The position numbers and the translations under genes were made by a program. The notes under the pieces were generated by a model, which worked only from the letters and a program-made list of their open reading frames with translations, did no database searches and was not told the DNA's origin. A stretch of 64,000 nt of DNA from the NCBI RefSeq assembly GCF_965638725.1, contig NC_134962.1, positions 3,665,501 through 3,729,500 on the forward strand. Direction: 5' to 3'. How positions within the stretch are numbered: the stretch's first letter is position 1; every line of letters starts with the position of its first letter. Below, in pieces: positions 47,671-61,847 of the stretch. The DNA comes from Aptenodytes patagonicus. Its lineage: Eukaryota; Chordata; Aves; Sphenisciformes; Spheniscidae.

Positions 47671-49935
47671 TTAAAAAGCACACCCTTCCCAGTCTGAATT
47701 TAACAGTGTCAGCTTCCAGTCACTGGCTCTTTTTATAGCTCTGTCTATTAGATTGAAGAGCTCTTCCTTTCTGCGTTTCTGTACCCTGTCTGAATACATC
47801 TGGATTGTCATTAAGGCATCCCTTAACCTTCTCTTTGTTAAGCTAAGCGTATTGGGGTCCTTGAATCTGTCACTATAAGGCATGTTTTGCAACGCTTCAG
47901 TCATTCTCATGTGCCCTCTCCCATTCATCACCATCCTTCTTGAGTCGCAGACACCAGAAATAGCTGCAGTGTCCCAGTAGATGTTACACCGGAGATATTT
48001 CACTCCGCTATTTTTTCAAGTTTCCAGCGTTGTGTAATAGGATCCCTCCTCCCCCCGGTGAAATCCTGGTTCCTCGAAGTGTGGCTTCATGTGTGCCCAC
48101 GTTAAACTGGCTGGTGTTTGCTTATATCTGGTTCACGAAAGATGCAGGTCTGAGGAAGAGACCAATCCACGTACCGACCGTGGTCCTACTCCCAGTCTCA
48201 TCAGCAAACTTTGATTGTAATGAGTTTTGATTTTCTACCATTTGCTAAAAATGATGAATGGAAACACAGCCACTTGGGATGATTCTCTGACATGTTTGAA
48301 CATATCAGTGGGGTTTGCATCCGTTTAGCCCATGCCGTGTTGATTTTACATTGTTTTAGCTTCCTAATAAATGAGACAACATTAAGTCAAATGCCTCGCA
48401 GAAGTCAAACGTAACAGTGTTGATGAAATGTACTAAATCAATCAAATCTATAATCACATTCTTGAAAAATTATATCAATTTCATTTAATAAGATCTATTT
48501 TCCATTAACTCATGTTGATTGTAATTAATTATTCTCCTTAAATTGTTATTAATCAAGTCCCTTATCAGCTCTTCCATTATTTTTCACAAAATCAACATCA
48601 GACAATCAGATTTATAATTATGCAAGTCATCCCCCTCATCGACACTTATGCATTGGCACAAAGTCAGCGCTGCTTCGGTCTTCTGGAAAACTCCTCGCCT
48701 CGCAGACGCTGCCGGCCCGGGGTGCTCCTGGGACAGATTTTAAAACTCTCAGGCACTGAAGATTGAGGACTGCTGATCAAAAAAATCCTGTAGCTGTAGT
48801 AGCAGCTGTTTAACATCCTGAGTTGGAACTGAAGATATTTCACATCATCATATTACATTGCTACTCCACTTAGCTTTTTTCCCCCAAAATAGAGAGATTA
48901 AATATTTAGCGTCTGCCTTTTATGCATTCTTTTTTTAATGTCTGCTATTCTGTCTAGACAACTACTTTTAGTCTCTCATATCTAAAGAGCACTTCCCTAT
49001 TGCCCTCAGCTCTGCTAGCCATAGGTTTGACCTGACAGCCTTCTGCTTGGGGCTGGTTTACGTTCCTCATTACCCACTTTCCCTTCCTTCCTTTGAGTGA
49101 ATGTAGACCTACTCTCACTCCCCTTTGAGCTTCTGTTTTTAACCAGAATAACCTCTTCTTTCTCCACGCTGAGACTTTACTAGATTCCCTAGAAGCCAGA
49201 GTGCTTTTAAACAAAGAGTTGCCAAATATCATTCACATCTTCTGTTTAAAATCCTCCAGGTGACCTGGCTTACAACGCCGAAAAGCAAAGGGACCTACTG
49301 TTGGCTCAGGCTTTCTTCTGTCTGTGCCCAGCATGTACAATTGAAACAGGGTCACCTCTGTGCCGGCTGTAGCTAGTTTTTGGATCTCTAATCGGTTCGC
49401 CAGCTGTCAAGATGATCCTGCAGAGGATCCTCCTGGTTTTGGTTAGGAAATGCTCTTCTATGACATTTAGAAATTCCAAAACCCAGCAGCGTGAGCGCTC
49501 CAGCTCACATAATTCAAGTTGAGGTTCCCCAGGACAGCATAGGGAAATTTTCTTAAATATTATATAGATATGTGACTAAGGAGTCAGTGAGATTTGGTGG
49601 TCTGAAGAAGCATCTTCTTTCGGCTTTTATTTGTATTGGAGGTCACTTTCTCTTAAGTTTCTAGTGGTGCTTGGAACGCAGCAATGTCATGTCTGATATT
49701 GATTGTCCCTCCTGCACCTTCTTTGCCCACTCAGTTCTTTCTAAATAGGTTACAACTATTGATTTTAATATTCCAGGCACATAGATTTTCTCCCCAAGTT
49801 TAAGTCATGCTGTCCAGACAGAATTTGCACTCATAAATTAGTCGTTCCCACCTTTTTTTATCGCTCAGACTCGCCGCACTGCTGTACAGGCAATTAATGT
49901 TCTTCTCCTCACGTCCCTTGGTGTGTTCATTAGCT
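47671..49935 (-). mobile_element. Ancient decayed CR1-like LINE with readable endonuclease and reverse-transcriptase remnants
   Basis: Reading the minus strand from right to left gives, in the order of a CR1 ORF2: NINCLYSSAASLSDKKRWERL (about 49904-49842), resembling the endonuclease start (CLYTNA.SM.NKQEEL); WNIKINSCNLFRKN (about 49780-49740), resembling the WN..I.GY.LFRKD motif; GNREVLFRYERLK (about 49010-48970), resembling the linker GNKK.FYRY; NYKSDCL and KIMEELI (about 48625-48560), resembling NYRPVSL/KIMEQI; VTFDFCEAFD (48386-48415), the motif A region DVIYLDF.KAFD; and MTEALQNMPYSDRF with LSLTKRRLRDAL (about 47910-47830), resembling M..GL..LSYEERL..LGLFSLEKRRLRGDL. Stops and frameshifts separate the pieces, and motif A has Phe in place of the usual Ile/Leu before the aspartate. 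The co-linear order over 2.2 kb makes chance unlikely. The element is dead, and its ends are approximate. Confidence 0.7.
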
Positions 49936-51787
49936 CTCGTCTCAGCATCTTCATTTTCTTCCTTCGGCCAGGGATGGGGATGGATGCTGAAGGATTTCTG
50001 TGCTGCTTCATGCTCTCCAGTGCCTGTTCCTGCCCATCCAGTCCAAGTGTCTCTTCTTCCAGAAAGGCCACCAGCCCAAAGAACTAGTAGGAGAAACACA
50101 GCAGAAGGGAAAACCTCAGCCCAACCACCGCCAGTTGCAGCACAGATGCATTTCAGGCTCATCATGGCAGTGGATGCAGAATGACTCAAAAAACAATCTG
50201 TCGTACGTCTGCTTCAGATGGTCTCCAACCTCCTGATTTCTTCTGGCAGCCACTTCCCATATTCAGCTCCACCTGCTGTGGCTGTTCCCCAAGCACACAC
50301 AAGCGCTTTTACGGGGCTGCCATAAAAACATCACATTTGGGGAATAATCTCACTTGCCTTTTGGTCCCCAGGAGATTTCCAGCGATTTTTGCAAACCTCA
50401 GCGATGGGGGGCTAAGCCAAGAGAGAGGAAGAACTGTGCTTAGGGCACCTGCACATGTGGCTTGAGATCTGAAGGTTTCCTCTCATCTGCTCATCTCCTG
50501 CCTTTGGCATGTGCTTCAAGGTTGTGTTGGCTTGAATCCAGCCCAGGCCAAGCTGTGCTGACCGCGTATCACGCTTGTGCTCATTTTAACTGGCTCTGTT
50601 GGAAAGCAAGAAAAAAACAACCAACCCTTTTCTTGCAGGTCCTAAAAATTTTGCAGCCAAGGGCTGGAACAGAGACTTCTGATGGTTTTGAAAAGTCTCC
50701 CGTCTGGGTGATTTTATTTACAGCTGGTGCATGTTAATGTATTACTGTTATAGAATCACTGTTTCAGAGCAAAACCAAACCACAGCAATTCTCCAGATTC
50801 GGCCCTTGCTGGGCTCAGTGACTGGGGATGCGCCTGTCCCCGCTCTTGAAAATAACCCCCTCCATCTTCTTTAACCCAGCAGAGTATTTAGGGGCAAATC
50901 TGTGAGTAGAGAAGTAAAGAAGTACGAGAGAAGAGAGCAGAAAGTCTGAAAAATAAGCAAGCTACAAAATGCCTCCAGGTTGCTCTAAATTATGCACCCT
51001 TACTGTTGGGAGATGTTCAAGGTTGTCTTTTCCTCAGCTCTCCTCCTGGATACTCACCTTCATTTTCTGGGACACCTCTGCTGTGGATTTGTGGTTACTT
51101 TTCCTTCCCTTTCGCTGCCTTTTAAACAATTTCTTTGCCACCTTTTAAAATTCAGAACACGATGAGTGAGGTCCCCCCTCGGCTGAGCGGTGGGGGAATG
51201 GGAAAGGGATAAACGGTCTCTAGTAAGAGGTCGGTGCCTGCTGCAGGGCAAGCATCATCGCAAGCCCCTCGCGGTGGTTCCTCCCTGTTTGAGCCCAGGA
51301 CAGACGGACGGTGCGGTGTCTGCAGGGATGCTGCACAGCCCCTGCTTGCTCACAGCCCTCCATTGCTTGTGCAGAGCCAGGAGCTTCACTGGGACAAACT
51401 GAAGCTCCCCGCCTCTTGCCAAAAAATGTGGGGGCTGTTCTGGGAAAATGCCTGAGCTGCTCGTTTCCTTAATGCGATTGGCACTCGGTTCGGTTATGAA
51501 TTTCATTTTAAATTGTAGCTTCTACTTTTTTTTTTTTTAATTAAAACCTCTAAATTTCATTAGTTTGCACTTACAAAAATAAACCTGGCATCAACCAGTA
51601 AGCTCTCCTGCGATGGTGTCATCAATTTACCCTGCCACTGAAGCAGCCCCGTGTCACGCCTGGCATGGTGACAGCACCCAACTTCAATACTGCGGCTGCC
51701 TGCAGTCACCTGCCCTGCCTGGAAGCGAAGAGGTACTTTCATGGACTTTTGTGATTAGGAACTTTGGTTTCAAGGTTTCAGGGAGGG

Positions 51788-51812
51788 AAAAAAAAAAGAA
51801 AAAAAAAAAAAA
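51788..51812 (+). repeat. Interrupted A-run (A10-G-A14)
   Basis: Simple-sequence run in intergenic DNA with no recognisable retrotransposed body. Confidence 0.9.
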
Positions 51813-54800
51813 GGAAGTTGATTGTAAATTTAATTTAATGCCTGCATCTTAGTCATTTCTGAACCATGGGTCATTAACCACACATTAGTACTGCTAGCCA
51901 TTTTTCATAGGGGCTGCATCAGCGACACAGAGCACGGCTGCTGCATCCTGGAGCATCCTGCCTGTGACCCATGGGCATCTCAGGGTGGCGGGGGGCACCC
52001 GCAGCCTGTGGGCTTGGCAGTTTTTTTACCAGGCAAATCCCAGAGGAGAGCCAGAACGGTGGCAGTCCCGAGTGCAAGTGTGGCTGATAGCATATAAACA
52101 TACTGGGAGTGGTGACTTCTCCATATTTTACGTTAAAACACCTTGTCTTATAAAATATCCCAGCTCCATTTCTTATCCTATCCCCGTGCTCCTGTTAATT
52201 TTTAACCCTTGCAGCTAGCCAAAGGTTAAACAGTTTCAGGCTTCAGGAGTGTGGTCAAGGACTTGTCCAGCCCTAACAGAAGAAGCGCTATTTGTTGCCA
52301 GCGCAAAACGAGGTTTTCTTCTAATGAAAAAGTCGCGTGTGTCTTGCAGCATGAAAGATAAATCTGTGAGCATGTGAAAGACCCATCCTGAGATATGCTG
52401 CGCTGCCCGTGCTCAGCACCAGCCAGGGTCGCCCGAACGCTTGCGATGTCAGTCTGTCCGCAGGCTTGACAAACAGCCCGAGGAAGCCGGCTCCTTTAAT
52501 AGGCTTCAGGGTTTTATTTATAGCCCCTTTGAATAAGTGCAGCTGATACTTAAGATCGGCAGATTTAATGACAGTGAGCTGGCGAAAGGCCAGGTCTGCA
52601 AATAGTGCCACTAAAAGTCTTCTCCGTCATAAAATTTGTTTAATGTAAGAAATCATATCGTGCAGGGTTTTGCCTGCCATTTTTATAATTAGCGGGAGAA
52701 ATCTCCATTTCACTCCTAAGAGCAGCCAGCACTTTATAGGACGCGGCTGTCTTTCGGTGATGGTTTTGAAATTTATCTCCACGTTTGAAGGGACTCTCGT
52801 GCTCTGTGTCCCGGGGGGAAGGGAACCTTTCCCACCCTGGATCTCCTCGCGCTTCCCCAGAGATGTGGGGAACAGAAAAGAGCAGCAGGACCTGTGCCAG
52901 GTCCTTGTGGTGGCTGGTCACAGAAGAGGAGAATCACACCCTATATGTGCCAACCCCCAGGACCGAATCCTTGCCAAGGAGCCGCCAGCCCGTGCAGTGA
53001 CATCCCTCTGAGATTTGACCAAAACCCCACCAAACTAAACAGAAAGGCAGCTCCCGGGCTGGGCAGGCAGGAGCTGGGCAGTTTGTGATCTATAGGCATG
53101 CAAAATGCATTGAAACCACTGCAATTTATTCTCACTTTGTCGACGTTTGATAACTTTGTGATATTTTTCTCTAAAGGGCCATGTTAGATTTTTGTAACTA
53201 TTCCCACTTTTTACAGACCTCTTGATCATATACAAAATCTGTAGCAAATTACCTTGAAGTGAGTTATTTTATTCCCTTTTTCTCCTTCCTGTAATAGAAC
53301 AGAAATGAGCTTGGGAGGTTTTGCTTACTAACCACAACAAATGACTAACAACACATAGAGCAGCGTACCGCATCTTATGGCCTGGCATCTTCCCTGGCAG
53401 CATCGCTGCCGATGGCAGCGTGTCCCTGGGAACAGCCTTTGCAGGTGAGCATCTGCCCTGGGGCTTGCAGAGGGACCCCAGGCTGTGCTTGGGGAAGGAG
53501 GGAGATCTCCTCTTCCAGCCCAACCCACGGCCCGCTCTGCTTCACAAAAGGCTTTGTTTGGTGTCGTACAGGTTTGCCCTCTCCGAGGGACCAGTGCCTT
53601 AAAAAACTATGCATTTAGGATAATAAAAAGCAAACAAAATGCTAGCAAAAATCAAGGGGTTGGAAATCCTGTTAGGTTTTTAATTTAGATCTACAGATGC
53701 ATTTCAGGAGCTCTCTGTCTGTGATCTAGACACAGTGCAATAGCGAGCTGGTCCCCAACTTTTCTCCTCACTGTGGTCTCCCATCCAGTCTCCTCCAGCA
53801 GCAGAAGAGCTGAGAAATAGGTCTTTGCTCATTTTATTTTCTGAAGGGCCCCCTCAAGATGTGTCCTCTACCTGCACACCTCTGGAGTGGCCGTCACCGC
53901 TCGCCTGTGTCCCGCATCACCTCTGTCCCGTGGTAGCTCATGGGGCTGCAAGAGAGTCTGGGGGAGACGGGATTATTCTGGGAATCTTTATGGGAACAGC
54001 TTTCCCTGGTATTTTCACTGTATATACCCACCGGACCTCCTGCCATCTCAGCTATACACACATTTTGGTCCAGCTCCCTCCCATTATAAAGATTAACCAT
54101 GGGCGGGCCCCAGCCAGCTCTGTGATTTAGGTTACCCATTTCTGTAATGGACCTAGCACTTGCCTGGCTGCGAGATGGGCTGATATTTATAGATGCACTC
54201 TGGATCCCAGATAAAGTGCTGTATCTTTAGTTGAAGATGCGAGAGATGATTAGTGTCCTTTCCATGGGATATGGTTTAAAGTTGAGGTACTTCAGGAGTG
54301 CCTTAATGCCTTGCTGACCTGGGACCTACATTCAGAGGAAGCTTTAAAATTAAAAAAGGCAGGGGAAGGAAAATAATTGGGTGGACTGTGCTGAAAAAGG
54401 TGTTAGGCATGGCTGTTCCCTCAGTCTTTTTTTAATTTTTAGGCTTTTCCTATCACATTTTCCCTCCAGGAGGATGAAAAATTGAAAGAGCTGGGCAGAC
54501 AGTATCTCCTCTTCAGATACAAGCGCGAGGTACACACATGGACATTTATTTACTGGAAGGAGGATAACTCCATCGCACGGAGAAGTGAACGTGTCTCCTT
54601 CAATTGCCTCTGTGCACATGGGGCCCAGAAAGCCACAAGGGGAGCTGCCAGTGCCAGGGGGGGTTCAAGCATGGGGAAAATGAAGGTAGTGCCCTTACAA
54701 GACAGCGCGTGCCCTATTTCCAGGTAACAGCCGGGTGTGAAAGAGGCACCTTGTTGGCTGTATATGTGTTTAGACCTGAATTTCAGGCTTCGTTAGTCTT

Positions 54801-57800
54801 AGGGGTCCCTGGAGGGTCCTTTGTGCTGCTTGGGGGGATTTGACCTTGGGAGAGGCTTGCTGGTGCTGTGCAGGGCGGCTGCAGACTGTGGCTCGTGCTG
54901 TCTCCTGCGATGGCAGGATCTGTGCTGTGCCTGCCGGGATGCTCAGCCCAGCTCCACATTGGCCAGGGCGCAGCTGCGAAATCCCCTTTGGGAGAGGTCA
55001 GTGCTGCTCAGGTGCAGCTGCTTTGTGGTGGCATCTAGGAGCGATGCTCCAGCACGTCTGATAAATGAACCCTCCCCTGATGCTGTGCAAGTAAGTAGGG
55101 TCAGGCAGCTTTGCTTTTCACCAAACGCCTTCCTTCCAAATACACATGAGAGGTGTTTGTAGTGATGTGATTAGCAATGGAGGCTGGCAGCTGTATTTTG
55201 AGCCCCCAAAAGGTCTTTCAAGATTTTGAAATGGACTGCCGAAATCCTCCAAGAGACCTGACCCCCAAGCAACTGACATGTAGCAGCTTCAGCAACCCTC
55301 ATTTCAAGGCACTGACTCTTTCTCCTGCTCTCAGTTAATGCTACAAATCCAGAGGCTTCTCCCAAAAATTGTATTAATTCAAGTGAGTTCCCCGTACAGT
55401 TTTCACCCATGATCCAAACCCAGCGATCAGCAATGTGCTCTTCCCACCCCGTGTACCCTGGAGCGGTGCAAACCCACCTGCAATCGCTCTGGAAGGGAGC
55501 AGGAGCTCCCAAAAGGACTTCAGGAGCTTTCTGGGATGCAAGGATGGATCCTGCACCCAAGGAGGACGATGGCCCCAGTCCCTCTGGGCCGTCCTGCAGC
55601 TGATGTGCACCCAGCAGAGATCTCCAGTGTTTGGTTACTTGCTACATGCAGACTCGCAGGGTGGTTTCATCGACTAGGTATGGTACTGATGTATAAAACT
55701 TGAGAACTATATCTATTTAATGGAGGGCAGAGGGAGCAATCCAAAAGATTATTCATAAAGACTCAATCCCGGTTGAACTTTGACAGAGCCCTGCTGTAGC
55801 CCTGTCCCCGCACACCCGAGTACCTGTGCTACAGGAATGAATATCATAAAAATGCATCTGCAGCACGAATATCAGTATGGGCATCTGAAGTGAGCTCTGG
55901 TTGCGTCACACTACCCGGCAGAGGAGGAGGTTTGAACTCCGAGCTTCGGACACCAGTTTGAACATGCCTGAGCTCCTTGGCACATGTGCCCAGGGGCTTA
56001 TCCCTTCGCAGACACCGGTGCATCCCATGTCCCGTGCAAGGCACTGATGCAGCCTGAGTGTTAGCGATAAATAGTCACACTGAAATAACACATTTGCAGA
56101 CCAAAAGTGATTTTTCTACAAAATCTACAATTTCAAGCAGTGAAAGCACCTGATCGGAGCATGTTATGCTTTGCTAGCAGCATACAAATTGCGAGCAGAA
56201 AAGGGCATTTCACTCAGTAAAGCTGCAAGTTTTGCAATAAACTGAATTTTTCTGGCCCAAATTACTAATTGCAAATTAGTAGAATTTCTGGTAGAATGTC
56301 CTGTTTTTGCTGAACTAAACCCAACTGTGTAATATCCTCTTAGCCTACTGGGCTTATCTCCAGAGCTCAAAGCTGTTCAGCTTCCTTGTGTCTCTCCTCC
56401 TCTCATTTATTTTCCATACGATAAATAATAAAAAAATGATTTTTAAAACAGAATAGGACAGAATTTTTCTTTTTTAGTGCATGGTTTGCTGGGGTAGGGG
56501 GGGAAGGCTAGAGAACCTGAACTACTATCAAGAATGCCACTCAAATTACAATATAATTGCCTGAAAAAAAAATCTGGCAGCTAATTCTCATTGCAGTGCA
56601 CATTTCTGTGCCTGTGACAAATGATTTCTAAAGTTAGACTCAAGGACACCAAGCTTCCAAGAGGTCATTCACCTACAGTATTTATTTTATTGCCATACCA
56701 AAAGGAGTTTTAAAACAGTTAAATTAAGAGGAAAGGGGGGGGGGAAAAAAGGAAGAAAAGCATGGATGATCTGAAAAAGATGGAAGTGTTTTGTTTTAAA
56801 AGGACTGATGCTCGGAGCCATAAAGTATGAAATACAGGAGGGAAAGCAGATTTGGGGCTAACCTACAATATCACATTAGACTTTAAAGCTGTTCCAACAG
56901 ACTAAGCATTTGAGAAAGAATCGGAGCTGTTTGTGATAAGTTGCTCCTCTTATCGGCAAACTGTCATCTGTCTTGAGTGAGAACATTTTGTCCACCCTAC
57001 CAAAACAAGTCAGAAAAATTGGATAAAAACAAAAATATAAATCAGAACGGTAGCTGGGAGCAGAACTGAAATGATGGCAATTTCCTGGCAAGGATCGCTG
57101 TACAGCTAAATGTCAGACGTCGCAGAAAGAATTATACTTTCGACTTGAGGTCAGGAATTATGTGCGAGCATGTGGTGGCCAGACCCCCCGCCAGCGCAGC
57201 CACCGCGGGACCCGCGTGGCCTCCTGTGACTGCCACGGTGGCTCCGTGGGCTGCGGTGCCAGTGCGTGTCCTGGCTGCAAACTGGCTGGGAACACCGCAG
57301 CTCTCCCCCATCGCTGTCCCGCCGGAGGCTTTGCTCCTTCCCTGCCCAGCTCCGCAGTGTGAACCTCCCATTGATTTCGACAGGGTCCACGCTGCTGGAT
57401 CAGACCCTTTCTGCTCGCAGGCACAAGCAGAAGGTGCCTGCAGCTTGCTGAGGGTCTCAAGGCAATCTTTGTGACTGGAGCTAAGTGTTGCTGGAGTCGC
57501 CCTGCCCCGTGTCTGGCTCCCTGCAGACACTTTTCCATGGGAGAACTGGCTTGCAGATAATCATGAATTAAGTGCTTCCCAGGCTGTTTCTAAATCTAAT
57601 CATTTCACTGCATTCCCAAAGCACGCCTGGAGCTACAGTGGCGGATGGAGAACGGAGATGCACCCTCGCCCTGGGTGTGTGCACGTGTGCGGGGCCGTGG
57701 GGACCAACTGCACCTGAAGTGCTGGGCTCCCCCTCTCCTCTGGGTCTTCTGCAGGGAAACCCCGCTCAGGTCAGGGGAAAGCAACAGGGTATGACCTGCT

Positions 57801-60800
57801 CCTTGTCAGCGATGACTATGGACAGCCCCTCTGTCCTCCCTCCCCTTCTCATCCCTGCATGGGGACTCATTTAGCTGCACCCACAGTTCTTAGTGCTTCA
57901 TGTCCTCAGGCCAAGGGGACGGTGCATGGGGATATCACGGGTACATGTGCGCCTCTGGAGCATGGAAAAATATCTAGGGACATGGGCACGATATCATGGC
58001 AGCACCTTGGCATTTGAGCTGGAGGCAAAGCGGGGTGTCCGTAACACCACCAGGGATGAGCCGTGTTCATCATCTCCAGGCAGAAACTCGGCAGCCCAGG
58101 AGAGCGGACATTGCTTCGCGCTCGAGGCATGCACCAAATTTAGACAGGGAGCAGCAGGAGGCCCAGGGACCTCGATGTCCGGGGAAGCACAGGTGGAGGG
58201 CAGCCACAGTGCAGCCCGCCAGCCCCTTCCCCGTGCTGCACCTGATGTTCCCAAGTGTTTTTCTCCTTCACTTCAACACATTTAACACTGTGTTCCCATC
58301 GCAGCAGCCAAGCTGATATCACTGGAGGCAAGACCTGAATCAGATCCTGAAAAAGTCAGCTATTTAGATGCACCAGAGGTGCTGTGCTCTTGGCAGCAGT
58401 TAAACCACAAGACACCCAATTGCAATTCGGAAACAGAGGTACAACAAGGGGAGATTTGGAGACACCCTTTTACAAAATCACCGAATGGGAAAAGAGAGAT
58501 GCTGGGTAGAAATGAGGCGTGTGGTCCGTCAGGTCGTGAGTTGTAAAGACATGGCAATATCAAAGGCTTGGGCAGCCTGGGGAGGGGAGCAGCACCTTCA
58601 AAAACAGGTGAGGTGCGAGACTGTTCTCTGCCCCTAGTAAATGAGCAGCTGAAGGGGAATCACTGGAAAACTCCCCCAAACCCTTTGCGGGGGGGAAGGG
58701 GGAGTTGGAGCTGCTACAAGGTCGCACAGCCCCCAGCACCAACTCCCTGCCCAACCTGCCCTAAGGTCACTGCACCCCAGCACCCAGAAAACCCCTTCCC
58801 TGGCCCCCGGTGCTGCAAGAGTGGAAGCATCCGATACAGCGGGCTTGTTGGGGTTGTGTTATGCTGAAGTGCTCTGCTTTAATTTGGATTTGAAATTGTT
58901 TTTTTTAAAATATTATTCATTTTGCAACAGTTTGGTGCTCAGGGCACTGCAAGTGCTTGTGTAAATCCAGGTGGATGAGCAATACCTGAGCCTTTGCTTT
59001 AACGCAACTGGGAGCAAAACGTCCTAACACACGAAGGCTGGATTGCCGGGTACTGCAAAGCCCTGGTGCAAGTGCCGACAGCAAGTGCCCGTCTCAGAAA
59101 TACTAAGCGGTTTGTAACAGGGAGACTGGGATAAGGGACAACAATTTATTCCCTTTTGGAAATATCCCAACAGCAAGGACATCAGAGCTGCCCTTTAAGC
59201 AGAAGCCGCTGAGAGGCTGGCGCAAACTCATCTTGTAAGAGTATCATTTAATGCACATTTTGTTGCAAGAGGAGGGGTGACTCAGGCAAAGGTTAATCAA
59301 GGCTGTGCCATGAACCTAGCACATACACACCACATTTGCAGCGGTGTGGGTGCATATATATCTCTCTTTCACATAAACAGGTATTTAGTTATCTATGGCA
59401 TGTAGGCTGGGGAGCAGACAGGCTCTCCTCTCGCCACGGTGGGGTGTGGGATGCCACACAAATTCTCTCCTTCCCTTCTCTGGAAATCCTGGCAAGCCCG
59501 GGGGAGCCTGCAGTTAATCAGCTCCGTGTCGCTGTGCACCGCTGCGGGCAGCAGAACTTCACTGCGGCGTTTCGGGAAGCCCTGGAACAGCCATAGCCCA
59601 GAAGACCACATTCTCCCCAGCAGCCCAGGGACGGCTGAGCGCTCAGCCCCTCATGGGCTTCGTCTGCAGGGTCCTGTGCTTGCTGATGAGACCTTCCAGC
59701 CCCATTTAGAAGAACTTTATTGTCTTTTTTTTGCATTGTAATGCCCTAACATCATGGTTGGAATGAAAAAGCTGGAAGATCAGCCCGGTCACAGCCAGTC
59801 CCTCTCTGCTGTCAGACACGCAGCAGAGCTCAACTTCTGCTTTGGTTTCTTTTGGTTGTGCTGTTTGTTTGCTTGCGAGGATTATCATATTCCCTGCCTG
59901 TATTGCACCACTGACAATAAATCAAAGCAGCCCAGGCCCAAATTTTTTAAGAGATTTCCCAAAGGGAATGTCAATTACCTTTCCCTTCCAGCACCGCCAA
60001 TGTCCTTTGGCACTTACAAATCCCAGTTTTATTTTGAGAAATGCAGCCACTTGCTCTAATTATTCAGCCTGCACTCTAAGACGAACAAAAAAAAAAAAAA
60101 TTTAGTAAGTAAACTTGAAAAGACAAGGGGTGGTTTAAATTGGTATGGCTCTGTGACTCCAGGCATGAAGAAGTACAACCCCTAACAAAGACAGTCTGTG
60201 TGTATGAAGTGGTTTGTGTGTGAAGGTATGGAAGGGGTGGGAGAACATTGTAGACTAACTCTTGAGGTCTCATTTTGGGTGAAATTCCCATCTGAGGCAG
60301 CTGGGATTGCTTTGCTGCTGGGGATTTGGTTAGAGAAAATAGTGCCATGACCTGGATCGGTATTTCTCTCTCTGCCCAGCACAGTTACTATATTCGAGCC
60401 CACTGAGAGCTTTCCTGCACTGCTGGATGTGGCATCATCAGCTTTGGAAGGGGAAACTCAAGAGCCTTTGGGTCCAGAAGAGGATGGAGGAGAGGCTTCC
60501 TTCCCCTGATCTGCCATCACCACAGGGACCAAAGGGTCCTCCTGGTGCTGGTATGTAAAGGCAGGGAATTCCCCAGGGAGGAACCGCCCTCCTCTGCCCT
60601 TGGGTGAGGTGTTCCCCTCTCAGCACTTGTCCTCCAGGTGCTTTGTCTCACTCCATCCCCACCCCTTCCCCAGCTCTCTCTTCATGGGCTGCCACACTCC
60701 TTCCACATTTAGATGCCAGTCTGTCCTTGCTCATTGCTATTCTCCGCCCATCTCCTTAGCTCAGCCTAGTTTCAAATGCTGATGCTTTGTCAAGGTGCCA

Positions 60801-61478
60801 GGATGTCCTGGTGGAGGTGAAGATTGGTAGATCGATGCCATGAATGCCTCCCAGAGCATGGGCATCTCCACATATCTTGTGCCTGGAGAGAGGGACCAGC
60901 CCCAGGGCTTGGAGGTGCTGAGGACCCTCCCTGCAGCAGCACTTGCAGATTTGCAGCCCCACCTCAGCTGCCAGCTTTTCTCCAGCACTTGGCTTTTCCC
61001 TGGGCTCACCAGCCCAGCTATGAGCACTGTGGTATTTGGGAACCAGCAGCCTTAGTTATCTTTTAAATCTCATTATCCTCTTTCCTATGATCCCCTCTTT
61101 GCCTCTCCCTGCAATTCTTTGTAGCACCACCACGTTCCCAGACAGCTTGCACGCAAGCCACATGGGATTTTCATCTAAGTCACCCCAAAAGCAAGGACAA
61201 AATCCAAGGTTCATCACTCCTGAATCACAACCAGACCACAGGCAATGGCACCAACTGCGAACAGAAGATGCAAATGCTTTTGTAGAAATGTCTCTGCCAA
61301 GAACATGCCCCATTGCTGGCAGAGGCGTTCAAGGGCTTCCCAGGGATTTCCAGCCTGGTCCCATGGGAGAAAGAAGTGCTATCATCTTGGGACACAGTCT
61401 GGCTTTTGTGGTTTGTATTATTTGTAAGGAAAATAACCCTGTTTGTCTCAGACCAGCTCGCTCTGAAATCTCAGAAAT

Positions 61479-61504
61479 TAGGTGTCATTACTAGGTGTCA
61501 TTAC
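61479..61504 (+). repeat. Perfect tandem duplication of a 13-mer
   Basis: TAGGTGTCATTAC is repeated head to tail without a spacer, a small slippage duplication. Confidence 0.9.
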
Positions 61505-61831
61505 TCTGTGGGCATAAAGTCATACCTAGCCAGCGATCCAGCCATCTGCAGATAGATGAGAAGGATAATTTGATTCCATCTTTGGAAATGTCAGACTTTA
61601 TGGGTGAATAAAATACATTCCATTTTCTTCTGTTTGTCAATATTGGGTGAAAACAGACTAGAAATTTCTTATAAATGGGTAGTGTCAAGAGAGAGGCAAT
61701 CTATTTGTTACCCCTAGCATATGCCCAGCACTGCTGTGGCAGCCACAGACACCTCTGCATAGTGTGTAAGAACCAACTAAAGCAACAAAACAAGGCACAG
61801 ATGGAAGAGTAACCTCTGATACTTCTTCATT

Positions 61832-61847
61832 TACAGCTATAGCTGTA
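61832..61847. repeat. 16-bp perfect palindrome
   Basis: TACAGCTATAGCTGTA reads the same on both strands. It may be a dimeric binding site or chance. Confidence 0.6.

Larger units (their letters stand above)
50200..61831. other. Intergenic DNA, no gene recognised
   Basis: Contains chance frames, an interrupted poly-A (51788-51797 and 51799-51812), an A13-type run near 60088-60100, and a perfect tandem pair of TAGGTGTCATTAC (61479-61491 and 61492-61504). A locally GC-richer stretch near 57170-57370 has some CpG but no promoter motifs comparable to the island at 21 kb, and its frames are Ala/Gly/Pro-rich. No domain was recognised. Confidence 0.5.

Noticed and set aside
57132..57538. GC-richer stretch with overlapping Ala/Gly/Pro-rich frames on both strands.
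   Set aside because: All frames stay open together because of composition; no promoter motifs or domain support a gene or a clear CpG island.
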